A DNA stretch of 32,596 nt from Bacteroides sp. CAG:709 (GCA_000434935.1 FR882209.1:1-32596); one strand, 5' to 3'. Shown: positions 13,796 through 22,150, numbered from the stretch's first letter. Notes: generated from the sequence alone by a model not told the origin. Numbers and translations: made by a program.

Positions 13796-15682
13796 ATGAT
13801 GACATCACCTCTTGATATATTGAAGGAGTATTGGGGATACTCTTCTTTCCGACCGATGCAGGACAAAATCGTCAATACCGCATTGGCCGGCAAGGACGTA
13901 CTCGCCATTCTTCCTACCGGAGGCGGAAAATCAGTCTGTTTCCAGGTCCCGACAATGCTGAAAGACGGGATGGCGCTGGTCATCACTCCCCTCATCGCCT
14001 TGATGAAAGACCAGGTACAGAACCTGAATGACAGGGGAATAAAAGCGCTCGCCGTTTATGCCGGAATGAACAAGAGAGAGGTCGACCTGGCATTGAACAA
14101 TGCCGCCTACGGGGATGTGAAGTTTTTATACATTTCACCGGAACGACTGAATACCAGGCTGTTCAAGTCATACCTGGAAGTCCTCAACATCTGTTTCATA
14201 GTCATTGACGAGGCACATTGCATATCCCAATGGGGCTATGATTTCAGGCCGGATTATCTGCAAATCGGCAAGATCAGAGAGGTCGTTGACGCGCCGGTGA
14301 TAGCATTGACCGCCACTGCCACGCCCGAAGTCGCCGACGACATCATGGAGAAACTCGGCTTCAAGGAAAAGACATTGCTGAAAAGCGGATTCGAAAGGCC
14401 GAACCTGTCCTACATTGTCCGCAAATGCGAAGACAAGATGGGGCAGATGATAAATATCTGCAACGGCGTTCCGGGCACGGGAATCGTGTATGTCCGCAGC
14501 CGGAAGAAGACCGAGGAACTCGCCGCCGCGCTCGCTGCCGTCGGCATTTCATCGTCATTCTACCATGCCGGCCTCCGTCACGAGCAAAGGATGAAGCGCC
14601 AGGAGGACTGGAAGAGCGGAAAAACCAGGGTGATGGTCTGTACCAATGCTTTCGGAATGGGGATTGACAAGCCGGATGTCCGTTTCGTCGTTCACATGGA
14701 CATGCCGGACGCTCCGGAGGCGTATTTCCAGGAAGCGGGAAGAGCAGGCCGCGACGGGCTGCATTCTTTCGCCGTATTGCTCTGGAACTCGACGGATATC
14801 CGCCGGCTGCACCAGCTGGAGACCATTTCTTTCCCGACATTGGAATACATTGAAGATATATATCATAAGGTATATGCGTTTTTCGAGATCGCGTACGGGC
14901 AGGGACTCGGGCGGCAGCTGAAATTCGATTTGAACGAGTTTTGCCGCAGGTTCTCATTGAACAGGTCCTCTGCGTATTACGCGATCCGCTACTTGGAAAG
15001 AGAAGGACATTGGACCTACTCCGAGGAGCTTGAAACGCCGACCCGCATAAGAATCTCCGTCAACCGCGACGACCTGTACGACGTCGGTTTCGACTCCCCT
15101 TCAATGCTCAATGTAATAGAATGTCTGATAAGAAGTTACGTAGGCATTTTCTCGTTCACCGTTCCGATAGACGAGGAATATGTGGCAGGAAAATGCGGGA
15201 TGGGCATTCCGCAGCTGCGGCAGACATTGTACGAACTTTCGGTGGAACACATTATCGCATATATCCCGGGAGATATCGCCAACGTGCTGACTCTCCATAG
15301 CGAGCATCTCGCCCTGGGCAATGTGAAGCTTTCCCCGCAGCGCTACAAGATGCTGAAAGAAACATGGCACAAACGCATGGAGACCATGATAGAGTATGTC
15401 AGCGAAGAGGATGTGTGCCGTTCCAGGTTCCTTCTTGCGTATTTCGGCCAGGAGGAATCGGAAGACTGCGGGAATTGCGACATCTGCCGGAAGAAACGCG
15501 CCGTCAAGCCACAGCAAAAAGAGACATTGAAATCATATGTCAATGATGAGCTGCACGGGCAATACACTCTCCGTCAGGTAATCGGGCATTTTTCCAGTCC
15601 GGAATCCGGCAATCCGCAGGAAATCGCCGGAATGCTCAGCGCATTGATAGAATCCGGGGAAATTCCGCCATATACCAGCTAG
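13796..15682 (+). CDS. recQ: RecQ-family ATP-dependent DNA helicase
   Basis: 3'-5' superfamily-2 DNA helicase for recombination and repair, 628 residues. FRPMQ (Q-like motif, 18-22), Walker A LPTGGGKS (39-46), ITPLIALMKDQ (motif Ia), DEAHCISQWGYDFRPDY (138-154; DEAH plus the RecQ aromatic loop), TATATP (motif III), IVYVRSRKKTEELA (IV), TNAFGMGIDKPDVRFVVH (V) and EAGRAGRDG (VI). A RecQ zinc-binding region follows with the Cys ligands of SRFLLAYFG...CGNCDIC near 542-566, after the winged-helix region. The C-terminus is short and I see no HRDC domain, so this is the short RecQ form. Two consecutive ATGs start it; I take the first. The stop overlaps by one base a GTG that could extend the next gene. 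Confidence 0.92.
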   Translation: MMTSPLDILKEYWGYSSFRPMQDKIVNTALAGKDVLAILPTGGGKSVCFQVPTMLKDGMALVITPLIALMKDQVQNLNDRGIKALAVYAGMNKREVDLALNNAAYGDVKFLYISPERLNTRLFKSYLEVLNICFIVIDEAHCISQWGYDFRPDYLQIGKIREVVDAPVIALTATATPEVADDIMEKLGFKEKTLLKSGFERPNLSYIVRKCEDKMGQMINICNGVPGTGIVYVRSRKKTEELAAALAAVGISSSFYHAGLRHEQRMKRQEDWKSGKTRVMVCTNAFGMGIDKPDVRFVVHMDMPDAPEAYFQEAGRAGRDGLHSFAVLLWNSTDIRRLHQLETISFPTLEYIEDIYHKVYAFFEIAYGQGLGRQLKFDLNEFCRRFSLNRSSAYYAIRYLEREGHWTYSEELETPTRIRISVNRDDLYDVGFDSPSMLNVIECLIRSYVGIFSFTVPIDEEYVAGKCGMGIPQLRQTLYELSVEHIIAYIPGDIANVLTLHSEHLALGNVKLSPQRYKMLKETWHKRMETMIEYVSEEDVCRSRFLLAYFGQEESEDCGNCDICRKKRAVKPQQKETLKSYVNDELHGQYTLRQVIGHFSSPESGNPQEIAGMLSALIESGEIPPYTS

Positions 15683-15718
15683 TGTCCGGAAAAAATAGCT
15701 GGTTTCCGAAAGAAGTGG

Positions 15719-15726
15719 TAACTTTG
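15719..15726 (+). promoter_or_regulatory. Possible internal -7 promoter element before the MATE gene
   Basis: TAACTTTG matches TAnnTTTG and ends 9 bases before the ATG at 15736. It supports the ATG rather than the GTG at 15682 as start, and suggests expression partly independent of recQ. A very short leader would result. Confidence 0.4.
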
Positions 15727-15735
15727 CCGGCTGAT

Positions 15736-17184
15736 ATGGAAAGATTGAGTAAGGACACCCTTCTCGGAATGCTCCGGGGAGGAGATGCGATGACTTTCGG
15801 ACAGCAGGCCAAGCTTGCGGGCATAATGAGTTTGCCGGCAATAATGGCGCAGCTTTCGTCAGTGCTGATGCAATTCATTGACTCCGCAATGGTAGGTAAT
15901 CTCGGGGTCAATGCCGCCGCATCGGTGGGTCTGATGTCCACGTGCACATGGATGTTCGGCGGATTCTGTTCAGCTGCTGCGGCAGGTTTTTTCGTGCCTG
16001 CGGCCCACCTTATCGGTGCAAAAGATTTCCAGGGAGCACGCAAGATTCTCAGGCAAGGCATTACCGCCCTGCTGACATTCAGCATAATAATATCATTGAC
16101 AGGCATCAGCATCAGCCAGGCATTGCCGGGATGGCTGGGAGGTGCCGAGGAGATACGTCACGACGCCGGAATGTATTTCATGATAGTCATGGCGGGACTG
16201 CCGGCCCTCCAGTTCGAGTTTTTCGGCGCAGGAATGCTGCAGAGCAGCGGCAACATGAAGATTCCCAGCATGATGAGTATCGTAATGTGTGTTCTGGACG
16301 TCTGCTTCAACTTCATGCTCATCTATCCTTCGAGAACATTGACATTGTCCGGCATGGAGATTTTCATCCCGGGCGCCGGCATGGGCGTGGAAGGCGCGGC
16401 ATTGGGCACAGTGCTGGCAGAATGCACCACGGTCGGGATCTTGATGTCCTATATCCTTTTCCGTTCCAAGGAACTGCATATCATCGGACGCGGTGAGCGC
16501 GGCAGTTTCATCCCTACAAGGGTCTGCATCAGCAACGCATTGACTATCAGCGCACCGATGGCATTGCAAAATATCATTATGAGGGGAGCGCATGTGCTGA
16601 GCACGATTATTGTGGCGCCTCTGGGAACCATCGCCATTGCGGCCAATGCTTTCGCGATAACGGCGGAGAGTTTCTGCTACATGCCGGGATATGGTATCGC
16701 GGATGCGGCGACATCGCTCATCGGCCAAAGCCTCGGCGCGAAACGGAAAGAACTTGCGAAGGGATTCGCCCGGATTACCGTCGGACTCGGCATGACGGTG
16801 ATGAGCGTTATGGCAATAATAATGTACGCTCTCGCCCCTGTTTTCATCGGATTGATGTCCAATGATGCCGAAGTCGTGGCACTGGGTGCCCATGTCCTCC
16901 GGATAGAATGTTTCGCCGAGACAATGTTCGCCGCATCCATCGTCGGCTACGGAGTCTGTGTCGGCGCCGGTGACACATTGATACCTAGCACAATAAACTT
17001 CTCGGCAATGTGGATTTTCCGCATAATCCCTGCGTTTTTCCTCACGAAAACCATGGGCCTGGCCGGATTCTGGATCAGCATGTGCGTCGAACTGAATATC
17101 AGGGGGTTGCTGTTCCTTTGGAGGCTCAAGAGCGGAAAGTGGCTGAACGTACGCATGAAGGTAGACAACATTGAAATAAAATAA
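15736..17184 (+). CDS. MATE family efflux transporter
   Basis: Inner-membrane multidrug/toxin extrusion antiporter (Na+ or H+ driven), 482 residues from ATG 15736. The protein is built from about twelve hydrophobic segments in two halves. The first half begins LAGIMSLPAIMAQLSSVLMQ and carries FIDSAMVGNLG (48-57), the family signature after helix 1; the second begins with ISNALTISAPMALQN followed by MRGAHVLSTIIVAPLG. Also typical are GYGIADAATSLIGQSLGA in the second half and CVGAGDTLIPSTINF near the end. A GTG at 15682 overlapping the recQ stop would add 18 residues with no family resemblance, so I reject it. The DUF3737 gene follows after 3 bases. The substrate cannot be read from sequence. 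Confidence 0.9.
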   Translation: MERLSKDTLLGMLRGGDAMTFGQQAKLAGIMSLPAIMAQLSSVLMQFIDSAMVGNLGVNAAASVGLMSTCTWMFGGFCSAAAAGFFVPAAHLIGAKDFQGARKILRQGITALLTFSIIISLTGISISQALPGWLGGAEEIRHDAGMYFMIVMAGLPALQFEFFGAGMLQSSGNMKIPSMMSIVMCVLDVCFNFMLIYPSRTLTLSGMEIFIPGAGMGVEGAALGTVLAECTTVGILMSYILFRSKELHIIGRGERGSFIPTRVCISNALTISAPMALQNIIMRGAHVLSTIIVAPLGTIAIAANAFAITAESFCYMPGYGIADAATSLIGQSLGAKRKELAKGFARITVGLGMTVMSVMAIIMYALAPVFIGLMSNDAEVVALGAHVLRIECFAETMFAASIVGYGVCVGAGDTLIPSTINFSAMWIFRIIPAFFLTKTMGLAGFWISMCVELNIRGLLFLWRLKSGKWLNVRMKVDNIEIK

Positions 17185-17187
17185 TAT

Positions 17188-18039
17188 ATGGAAAAGATTA
17201 TCGGTCAAGAGTTTATCGGCGAAAGGCCGCTCTATTGCAGACACGGGCTGTATCTTGAGAACGTGAAGATTCACAGAGGCGAGTCAGCGTTGAAGGAAAC
17301 AAGCGACATTACCGCTGTCAATTGCGTATTCGAGGGCAAATATCCATTCTGGTGCTGCGAGAACTTCATCGTGAAGAATTGCCTTTTCACAGGTGGAGCC
17401 AGAGCCGCATTGTGGTACTCGAAAAATCTGGAAATGACTGACACATACGTAGATGCGCCCAAAATGTTCCGCGAGATGGATGGCATCAAATTGAAAAACG
17501 TGCAGATTCCGGGAGCTGCGGAAACACTGTGGCACTGCAAGAACATCGGGCTGGACAATGTAAGCGCAGACCATGCCGACTATATTTTCATGCACTGCAG
17601 TGACATAAAGATCCGTAATTTCCGCCTGGACGGCAACTACTCGTTCCAATATTGCAAAAACGTGGAAATTCACGATTCCATCCTCAATACGAAAGATGCA
17701 TTCTGGAACACCGAGAACGTAACAGTCTATGATTCAGAGATAAACGGCGAATACCTCGGATGGTACGCCAAGAATCTCAGACTGGTAAGATGCCGCATTT
17801 CCGGCACCCAGCCGCTGTGTTATGCGGAAAACCTCATAATGGAAGACTGCACCATGGCTCCGGATGCCGACCTCGCGTTCGAGTACAGTTCTGTCAATGC
17901 AGATGTAAAAGGGCACATCACATCAGTGAAGAATCCTCGCACCGGACACATCAAAGCTGACAGCATCGGAGAAATAATCATTGACGAAAACATCAAGAAA
18001 CCGGGAGATTGCGAGATATGTTCGACTTCGACAAAGTAA
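17188..18039 (+). CDS. DUF3737 family protein (predicted right-handed beta-helix)
   Basis: 283-residue protein matching the DUF3737 pattern. It is a run of short repeats of about 20 residues with regularly placed aromatic, Asn and Cys positions, e.g. NCVFEGKYPFWCCENFIVKN, LWYSKNLEMTDTYVD, LWHCKNIGLDNVSAD, WNTENVTVYDSEING and WYAKNLRLVRCRISG. This is the look of a right-handed parallel beta-helix as in carbohydrate-active or C-terminal cap domains. No signal peptide or membrane segment is seen, so it appears cytosolic. Function is unknown. It lies 3 bases after the MATE gene and overlaps the following MalY-like gene by 22 bases, so the three are probably co-expressed. Confidence 0.85.
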   Translation: MEKIIGQEFIGERPLYCRHGLYLENVKIHRGESALKETSDITAVNCVFEGKYPFWCCENFIVKNCLFTGGARAALWYSKNLEMTDTYVDAPKMFREMDGIKLKNVQIPGAAETLWHCKNIGLDNVSADHADYIFMHCSDIKIRNFRLDGNYSFQYCKNVEIHDSILNTKDAFWNTENVTVYDSEINGEYLGWYAKNLRLVRCRISGTQPLCYAENLIMEDCTMAPDADLAFEYSSVNADVKGHITSVKNPRTGHIKADSIGEIIIDENIKKPGDCEICSTSTK

Positions 18040-19196
18040 ACCGGCGACGCGGCACAGGCTGCGTAAAATGGGACAATGACAGGGAAGGCGTCATTCCCAT
18101 GTGGGTGGCAGACATGGATTTCCAGACTGCGCCATGTATCGTGGAAACGCTCCGGGAACGGGTAAGCCAAGGCATTTTCGGCTACACGCGCGTCCAGGAT
18201 CCATATTATGATGCCATCAGCAGCTGGTTTTCCAGGAGACACGGCTGGAACGGCATCCGGAAAGAGTGGGTAATCTACACGTCCGGAGTAGTCCCGGCAC
18301 TGTCAGCCACAATCAAGGCGATGACCAAGCCAGGCGATAAAGTATTGATACAGACACCAGTATACAACTGTTTCTTTTCTTCGATAAGGAACAATGGCTG
18401 CACAATGCTGGAGAGCAGGCTTGTCTACGATTACGCTGACGACAACAGTTTTTCATGCCATGTGGACTTCGATGATTTCGAAAACAAGGTGAAAGAGGCT
18501 GCGGTTTTCGTCCTGTGCAATCCTCACAATCCTGCAGGACATGTCTGGACAAGAGAGGATCTGGAACGCATGGCCTCCATCTGCATAAGCCACGGAGTAC
18601 CGATTATCAGCGATGAAATCCACTGCGAAATCGTTATGCCGGGTTACAGCTACACCCCGCTCGCAAGCATTTCACCGGAAATAAGCCGCAACACCGTCAC
18701 TTTCTGCTCACCCAGCAAGGCTTTCAACATCGCAGGACTTCAGATAGCCAATATCATCACATGCCGTGAGGACTGGCGCAATGCTATCGACAAAGCCATC
18801 AATATCAATGAGATATGCGATGTCAATCCGTTCGGCGTAGCAGCACTTGTCACCGCCTACACGAATCCCGAAGCGGAACAATGGCTCAACGAAATGAACA
18901 GCTATGTCTACGCCAATTACCGCCGTCTCCGCGAGATTTTCGCTTCCCGACTGCCGTGGATGCCGATATCCCGACTCGAAGGCACCTACCTCGCATGGTG
19001 TGACTGCCGCAAGACAGGACTCGCCTCCCGCGAAATCGAGGCAATGCTCGTAGACCGGTTCAATGTCCATGTCAATGCCGGTTCAATGTACGGCGAAGCG
19101 GGAGAAGGCTTCATCCGCATCAACCTGGCATGTCCGCGCGAACTTCTGGATGAAGGACTGAAACGTATCGCCGACGGCCTGAGCTCCGTCCGGTAA
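18018..19196 (+). CDS. MalY/PatB-type PLP-dependent aminotransferase / C-S lyase
   Basis: Fold-type I PLP enzyme of 392 residues in the MalY/PatB group, whose known members cleave cystathionine or cysteine conjugates (beta-C-S lyase). Signatures: MWVADMDF (28-35), GYTRVQDPYY (55-64), TSGVVPAL (88-95), CNPHNPAGHVWT (167-178; cofactor-ring Asn), ISDEIHCEI (197-205; Asp199 to the pyridine N), and SPSKAFNIAGLQ (231-242) with PLP-lysine Lys234. The C-terminal carboxylate-binding Arg is probably in FIRINLACPRELL. ATG 18018 is preferred over a TTG at 18009 because the family starts with a short F-D-F/N segment. It overlaps DUF3737 by 22 bases. The role is likely methionine/cysteine metabolism or thiol-conjugate cleavage; substrate not determinable. 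Confidence 0.9.
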   Translation: MFDFDKVNRRRGTGCVKWDNDREGVIPMWVADMDFQTAPCIVETLRERVSQGIFGYTRVQDPYYDAISSWFSRRHGWNGIRKEWVIYTSGVVPALSATIKAMTKPGDKVLIQTPVYNCFFSSIRNNGCTMLESRLVYDYADDNSFSCHVDFDDFENKVKEAAVFVLCNPHNPAGHVWTREDLERMASICISHGVPIISDEIHCEIVMPGYSYTPLASISPEISRNTVTFCSPSKAFNIAGLQIANIITCREDWRNAIDKAININEICDVNPFGVAALVTAYTNPEAEQWLNEMNSYVYANYRRLREIFASRLPWMPISRLEGTYLAWCDCRKTGLASREIEAMLVDRFNVHVNAGSMYGEAGEGFIRINLACPRELLDEGLKRIADGLSSVR

Positions 19197-19204
19197 ACCA
19201 AATC

Positions 19205-19357
19205 GGTTCCATCTAAAACGTTTTTCTCGCACAAAACAGGTTTTCAAGGCCCTTTCGTACCGCTTAAAACGTTTTTGCGGAACAAAGCGCATTAGCTGAT
19301 ACACTTGGTACTATCTAAAACGTTTAATCGGGACGAAATCGTGTAAGGAGTACCTGT
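19205..19357. repeat. Three tandem 51 bp repeats with AAAACGTTTT-type cores
   Basis: Three units of exactly 51 bases: 19205-19255, 19256-19306 and 19307-19357. Each has GGT/CGT at its start, then (C/T)TAAAACGTTT and an ACAAA-like block about 10 bases later. The AAAACG begins at 19215, 19266 and 19317. Cores 1 and 2 read AAAACGTTTTT, containing the 10 bp palindrome AAAACGTTTT; core 3 is AAAACGTTTAA. The first ~35 bases of each unit are similar and the last ~16 have drifted. It lies between two convergent genes (malY-like and ferredoxin). Confidence 0.85.
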
Positions 19358-19390
19358 CGGCGCAGAAAGAACAGGGCGGAAAATACGAAA

Positions 19391-19421
19391 ACGGGGACGG
19401 CATCTGTGATGTCATCCCCGT
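19391..19421 (-). terminator. Terminator of the ferredoxin gene
   Basis: 19391-19404 pairs with 19408-19421 over 14 positions (two of them G-U) around a 3-base loop, ACGGGGA at one end and TCCCCGT at the other. Reading on the minus strand it begins 20 bases past the ferredoxin stop and is followed by a broken T-rich stretch (TTTcgTaTTTT). Confidence 0.65.
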
Positions 19422-19441
19422 AATTGGATTTCGAAATGCGA

Positions 19442-19618
19442 TTATTCGTCAGCCGGATGGATTGCACCCATAGGGCAAACGCCTGCGCATGTACCGCAAT
19501 CAAGGCAAAGATTAGGATCGATGTGGTAAACATCGCCCTCTGAAATTGCTCCTGCAGGGCACTCACCGATACATGTGCCGCATGCAACGCACTCTGATTC
19601 TGAGATCTTGTAAGCCAT
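19442..19618 (-). CDS. 2[4Fe-4S] ferredoxin
   Basis: Small cytosolic electron carrier of 58 residues. Two classic cluster-binding motifs are visible: CVACGTCIGECP (first cluster, Cys10, 13, 16, 20) and CLDCGTCAGVCP (second, Cys38, 41, 44, 48), each closed by a Pro, separated by AGAISEGDVYHIDPN. The start ATG at 19618 gives the standard bacterial N-terminus MAYKIS. Clostridial-type ferredoxins of this length serve anaerobic redox enzymes such as pyruvate:ferredoxin oxidoreductase. It is monocistronic: a near-consensus promoter about 60 bases upstream and a hairpin terminator downstream. Confidence 0.95.
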   Translation of the reverse strand: MAYKISESECVACGTCIGECPAGAISEGDVYHIDPNLCLDCGTCAGVCPMGAIHPADE

Positions 19619-19677
19619 AATAATTAAATTCTTTGGTTGTTGTCTAACAAAAGGCTCCGCAAAAGCGAAACCAAATA

Positions 19678-19709
19678 CAAATGTATGCGAATTAAATCAA
19701 ATAATCAAA
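19678..19709 (-). promoter_or_regulatory. Ferredoxin promoter (-33 TTTG and -7 TACATTTG)
   Basis: On the minus strand TTTG (19709-19706) is followed after 20 bases by TACATTTG (19685-19678), an almost textbook Bacteroidetes promoter. The leader to the ferredoxin ATG is about 55 bases. It overlaps the upstream region of the divergent DUF1573 gene, which starts at 19744. Confidence 0.75.
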
Positions 19710-19743
19710 TCGTGGAAAGATTTTTGCAGACAGACAAGGCATT

Positions 19744-20853
19744 ATGATCCGGATTTTCAAACATATCGCTGCGGCAGTGACCGTAGCGGCATTTTCATTG
19801 TCAACGGCAGCGCAGGTCAAGACTGACGGCAAAAGCACTGACATTGACGGAGTTGTACGCTTCGACAAGACCATCCACGACTTCGGCGACGTAACCTTGG
19901 GGCAGGGAGCATTGAACTGCGCGTTCACCGCAACCAACATTTCGGACAAACCGATTGTCATATACAATGTAGTGTCATCCTGCGGATGCACTGGCGTAAA
20001 ATGGACCAGGGAACCGGTATTGCCGGGGAAAAGCGGCAAGATATCCGCCACATATTCGAACGACGAAGGACCATATCCGTTCGACAAGACATTGACGGTA
20101 TACATCTCGAACGTAAAGAAACCCATAGTGCTGAGACTACGCGGCATTGCACATGAGAAAAAGCTGGCACTCAGCGAATTATATCCTGTACACAAAGGTT
20201 CGCTCGCATTGAGGAAAACAGAAATAAAACTGGGGAACCTCTCGCAGAACGGCCAGAAAAGCGATGCCATGAACGTGGCGAACATCGGCACGACGCCGAT
20301 AAAAGTATCATTCTCCAATGTTTCAGACGGGCTGTCGATTTCCGTTTCGCCGAACCCTATACCGGCCGGACGGACTGCCAGAATGACATACATCGTAACG
20401 GCGGACAGAAGCAGGTGGGGAAAGAATTGGTACAATGCCACCCCGGTAGTCAACGGACAGGCATTCAAACCGATATGCATCTGGGCATTTACCAAGGAAG
20501 ATTTCTCGTCAATGAGCGCCGAGGAACAAGAGAACGGACCGCAACCGGTATTCACGTCGAGTTCTTTCAGCTTCGGCAATGCAAAGAAAGGCTCCACGGT
20601 AAAGGCTACATTCACATACAGCAATCTCGGAGGCCGCCCGTTCCATATATATAAGGCTGATGCCGAGAACAATGCACTGACGCTCCCGGACAAATTCCAG
20701 GACACGGAGCCAGGCGGCAAAACTTCGTTTTCCTGCAATCTGGACACCAGGAACCTGCCTTATGGAGAAAATGACATTGCAATAATCCTGACCACGAACT
20801 CCCCTCTCAGGCCTGTAATAAGTCTTTACGTATCAGGAACTATAACAAAATGA
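19744..20853 (+). CDS. Secreted DUF1573 domain protein
   Basis: 369 residues. An N-terminal signal peptide (basic MIRIFK, hydrophobic core, likely cleavage after STAAQ near 24) sends it to the periplasm or surface. Residues 40-135 form a DUF1573 immunoglobulin/ASPM-like beta domain: FDKTIHDFGDVTLG, ATNISDKPIVIYNV, the family motif SSCGCT (Cys80 and Cys82) and LPGKSGKISATY. Beyond about 150 a second and third strand-rich segment follow, the last resembling a degenerate copy (SFGNAKKGSTVKATFTYSNL) without the Cys pair. Function of DUF1573 is unknown; paired Cys near a beta domain would allow metal or disulfide roles. Its stop overlaps the start of the metal permease (ATGA), implying translational coupling. 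A GATTTTTG near 19718 is only a weak -7 candidate. Confidence 0.85.
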   Translation: MIRIFKHIAAAVTVAAFSLSTAAQVKTDGKSTDIDGVVRFDKTIHDFGDVTLGQGALNCAFTATNISDKPIVIYNVVSSCGCTGVKWTREPVLPGKSGKISATYSNDEGPYPFDKTLTVYISNVKKPIVLRLRGIAHEKKLALSELYPVHKGSLALRKTEIKLGNLSQNGQKSDAMNVANIGTTPIKVSFSNVSDGLSISVSPNPIPAGRTARMTYIVTADRSRWGKNWYNATPVVNGQAFKPICIWAFTKEDFSSMSAEEQENGPQPVFTSSSFSFGNAKKGSTVKATFTYSNLGGRPFHIYKADAENNALTLPDKFQDTEPGGKTSFSCNLDTRNLPYGENDIAIILTTNSPLRPVISLYVSGTITK

Positions 20854-21806
20854 CAATCATACCTTTACATATTCATGCAGACGTAGCTGGACAAGTTCCG
20901 CAGAGCATTCCGCACGTATTGCTGAACGCACTGACGGAAAGCCTTCAGATCTGCCTGCTGGTGATATTCATCATGACATTGATAGAAATTTTCAATGTCG
21001 TGTCGCACGGACATTTGTTCAAACGTCTTGAGAATCATAAGATCAGGCAGGTCGCAGTGGCTTCGGGGCTCGGCATGATTCCCGGCTGTCTGGGCGGCTT
21101 CGCGGGGGTGTCATTGTACTCGCACAGGATGGTCGGATTCGGCGCGCTTACTGCAGCATTGATCGCAACCACCGGAGACGAGGCATTCCTGATGCTGACA
21201 ATGTTTCCGTCGAAGGCTATACTCATAATGGGCGGCCTGTTTCTTTTCGGACTCATAACTGGCATCATTACAGACCTGGTAATCAAGGCATTGCAAAAGA
21301 AAGGAAAACTGCTTGACCTGGGAGCGGACCGATGCAGTGACGACAATTACGAATTGCATGACTGCGACTGCCACGACCACGGCCATCACCACGAAGGACA
21401 TGAAGACGGACACGAAATCATGCATTTCATAAAGGAACACGTGTGGGGACACGTGATAAAAAGACATCTGCCGGTAATCTTCGCATGGACTTTCGGCGTC
21501 CTGGCCATATTCGGCATTTTGTCCACACGCATTGACATGGAGACATGGCTGCGCGGGAACACGGGACTGATGATTGTCGTCGCGGTGCTGACGGGACTCA
21601 TACCGGAATCAGGTCCGCACATGGTTTTCGTGTCAATGTTCGCGTCGGGGATTCTCCCGTTCCCGGTACTTCTCGCCAGCTGCATATCCCAGGACGGCCA
21701 CGCGTGCCTGCCGCTCATCGCGGAAAACAAGAAAAGCTGGATACGCGTAAAAGCGCTGAAATCAATGCTCGCGCTGGCAGCAGGATTCGGTGCAATGCTG
21801 ATTTAG
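20850..21806 (+). CDS. Putative heavy-metal permease (ArsP_2 / putative manganese transporter family)
   Basis: Polytopic inner-membrane protein of 318 residues with about eight to ten hydrophobic segments in two halves. It resembles the family annotated as putative 10TM heavy-metal exporter or putative manganese transporter. First half: SLQICLLVIFIMTLIEIF, SGLGMIPGCLGGFAGVSLYS, ATTGDEAFLM. Second half: LTGLIPESGPHMVFVSMF, the inverted counterpart (G-x-IP...G), and ASCISQDGHACLPLIAE. Between them lies a soluble loop at 170-192 with about nine His plus Asp, Glu and Cys (HDCDCHDHGHHHEGHEDGHE), a clear metal-binding stretch. Start ATG 20850 overlaps the DUF1573 stop. It converges with the FtsB-like gene with a 4-base gap. 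Metal specificity and direction are not determinable here. Confidence 0.8.
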   Translation: MTIIPLHIHADVAGQVPQSIPHVLLNALTESLQICLLVIFIMTLIEIFNVVSHGHLFKRLENHKIRQVAVASGLGMIPGCLGGFAGVSLYSHRMVGFGALTAALIATTGDEAFLMLTMFPSKAILIMGGLFLFGLITGIITDLVIKALQKKGKLLDLGADRCSDDNYELHDCDCHDHGHHHEGHEDGHEIMHFIKEHVWGHVIKRHLPVIFAWTFGVLAIFGILSTRIDMETWLRGNTGLMIVVAVLTGLIPESGPHMVFVSMFASGILPFPVLLASCISQDGHACLPLIAENKKSWIRVKALKSMLALAAGFGAMLI

Positions 21807-21810
21807 CCGC

Positions 21811-22128
21811 CTATTTATCAAGGATATACACATCATCATCCGGTGCGGCGAAACGGAATCGTTCACGCGCAAATTCTTCCAGCGTATCGCGATCCGTGGA
21901 AAGCATGCGGATCTGCTTGTCAATTTCAGATATTTCACGGTTATATATCTCTATCTGACGGCGCTGCTGTCTCAGTTCAAGATAGGCCTTGCCCCAGTCC
22001 ACAAGACTGTCGGCACTGAAAAACGTGGCATAGACCAGGGCAAATACGGTGAGACCTACCGCATACCTGACGAAACCTTTATGCGGACCATTCCACCATT
22101 TTTTGAAAACAGCACCGAATTTTACCAT
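21811..22128 (-). CDS. FtsB/DivIC-like septum formation initiator
   Basis: Small bitopic division protein of 105 residues with the FtsB/DivIC layout: a short cytoplasmic N-terminus (MVKFGAVFKKWWNG), one transmembrane helix at about 20-38 (VRYAVGLTVFALVYATFF), and a periplasmic coiled coil at about 45-90 (YLELRQQRRQIEIYNREI, IDKQIRMLSTDRDTLEEFAR) ending in the family's ERF(R)F..P(D)..V(Y) segment. The known partners FtsL and FtsQ are not in the window. It has its own promoter, back to back with that of the nucleotidyltransferase. Confidence 0.88.
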   Translation of the reverse strand: MVKFGAVFKKWWNGPHKGFVRYAVGLTVFALVYATFFSADSLVDWGKAYLELRQQRRQIEIYNREISEIDKQIRMLSTDRDTLEEFARERFRFAAPDDDVYILDK

Positions 22129-22150
22129 GACAATCTTTAGTTATTACACA

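Noticed and set aside
15682..15735. GTG at 15682 as start of the MATE gene, overlapping the recQ stop
   Set aside because: The added 18 residues have no family resemblance, and a -7 promoter element lies within this stretch just before the ATG at 15736.
16093..17274. A 393-codon open frame on the minus strand opposite the MATE gene
   Set aside because: It is antisense to a clear MATE transporter, its translation is His/Cys/Arg-rich with no recognisable domain, and it has no start context of its own.
19205..19357. CRISPR array
   Set aside because: Only three units, the repeats are directly abutting with drifted halves rather than identical repeats with unrelated spacers, and no cas gene is nearby.
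19692..20747. A 351-codon minus-strand open frame opposite the DUF1573 gene
   Set aside because: The + strand gene has a signal peptide, a DUF1573 motif and a coupled neighbour; the antisense product shows no family feature.
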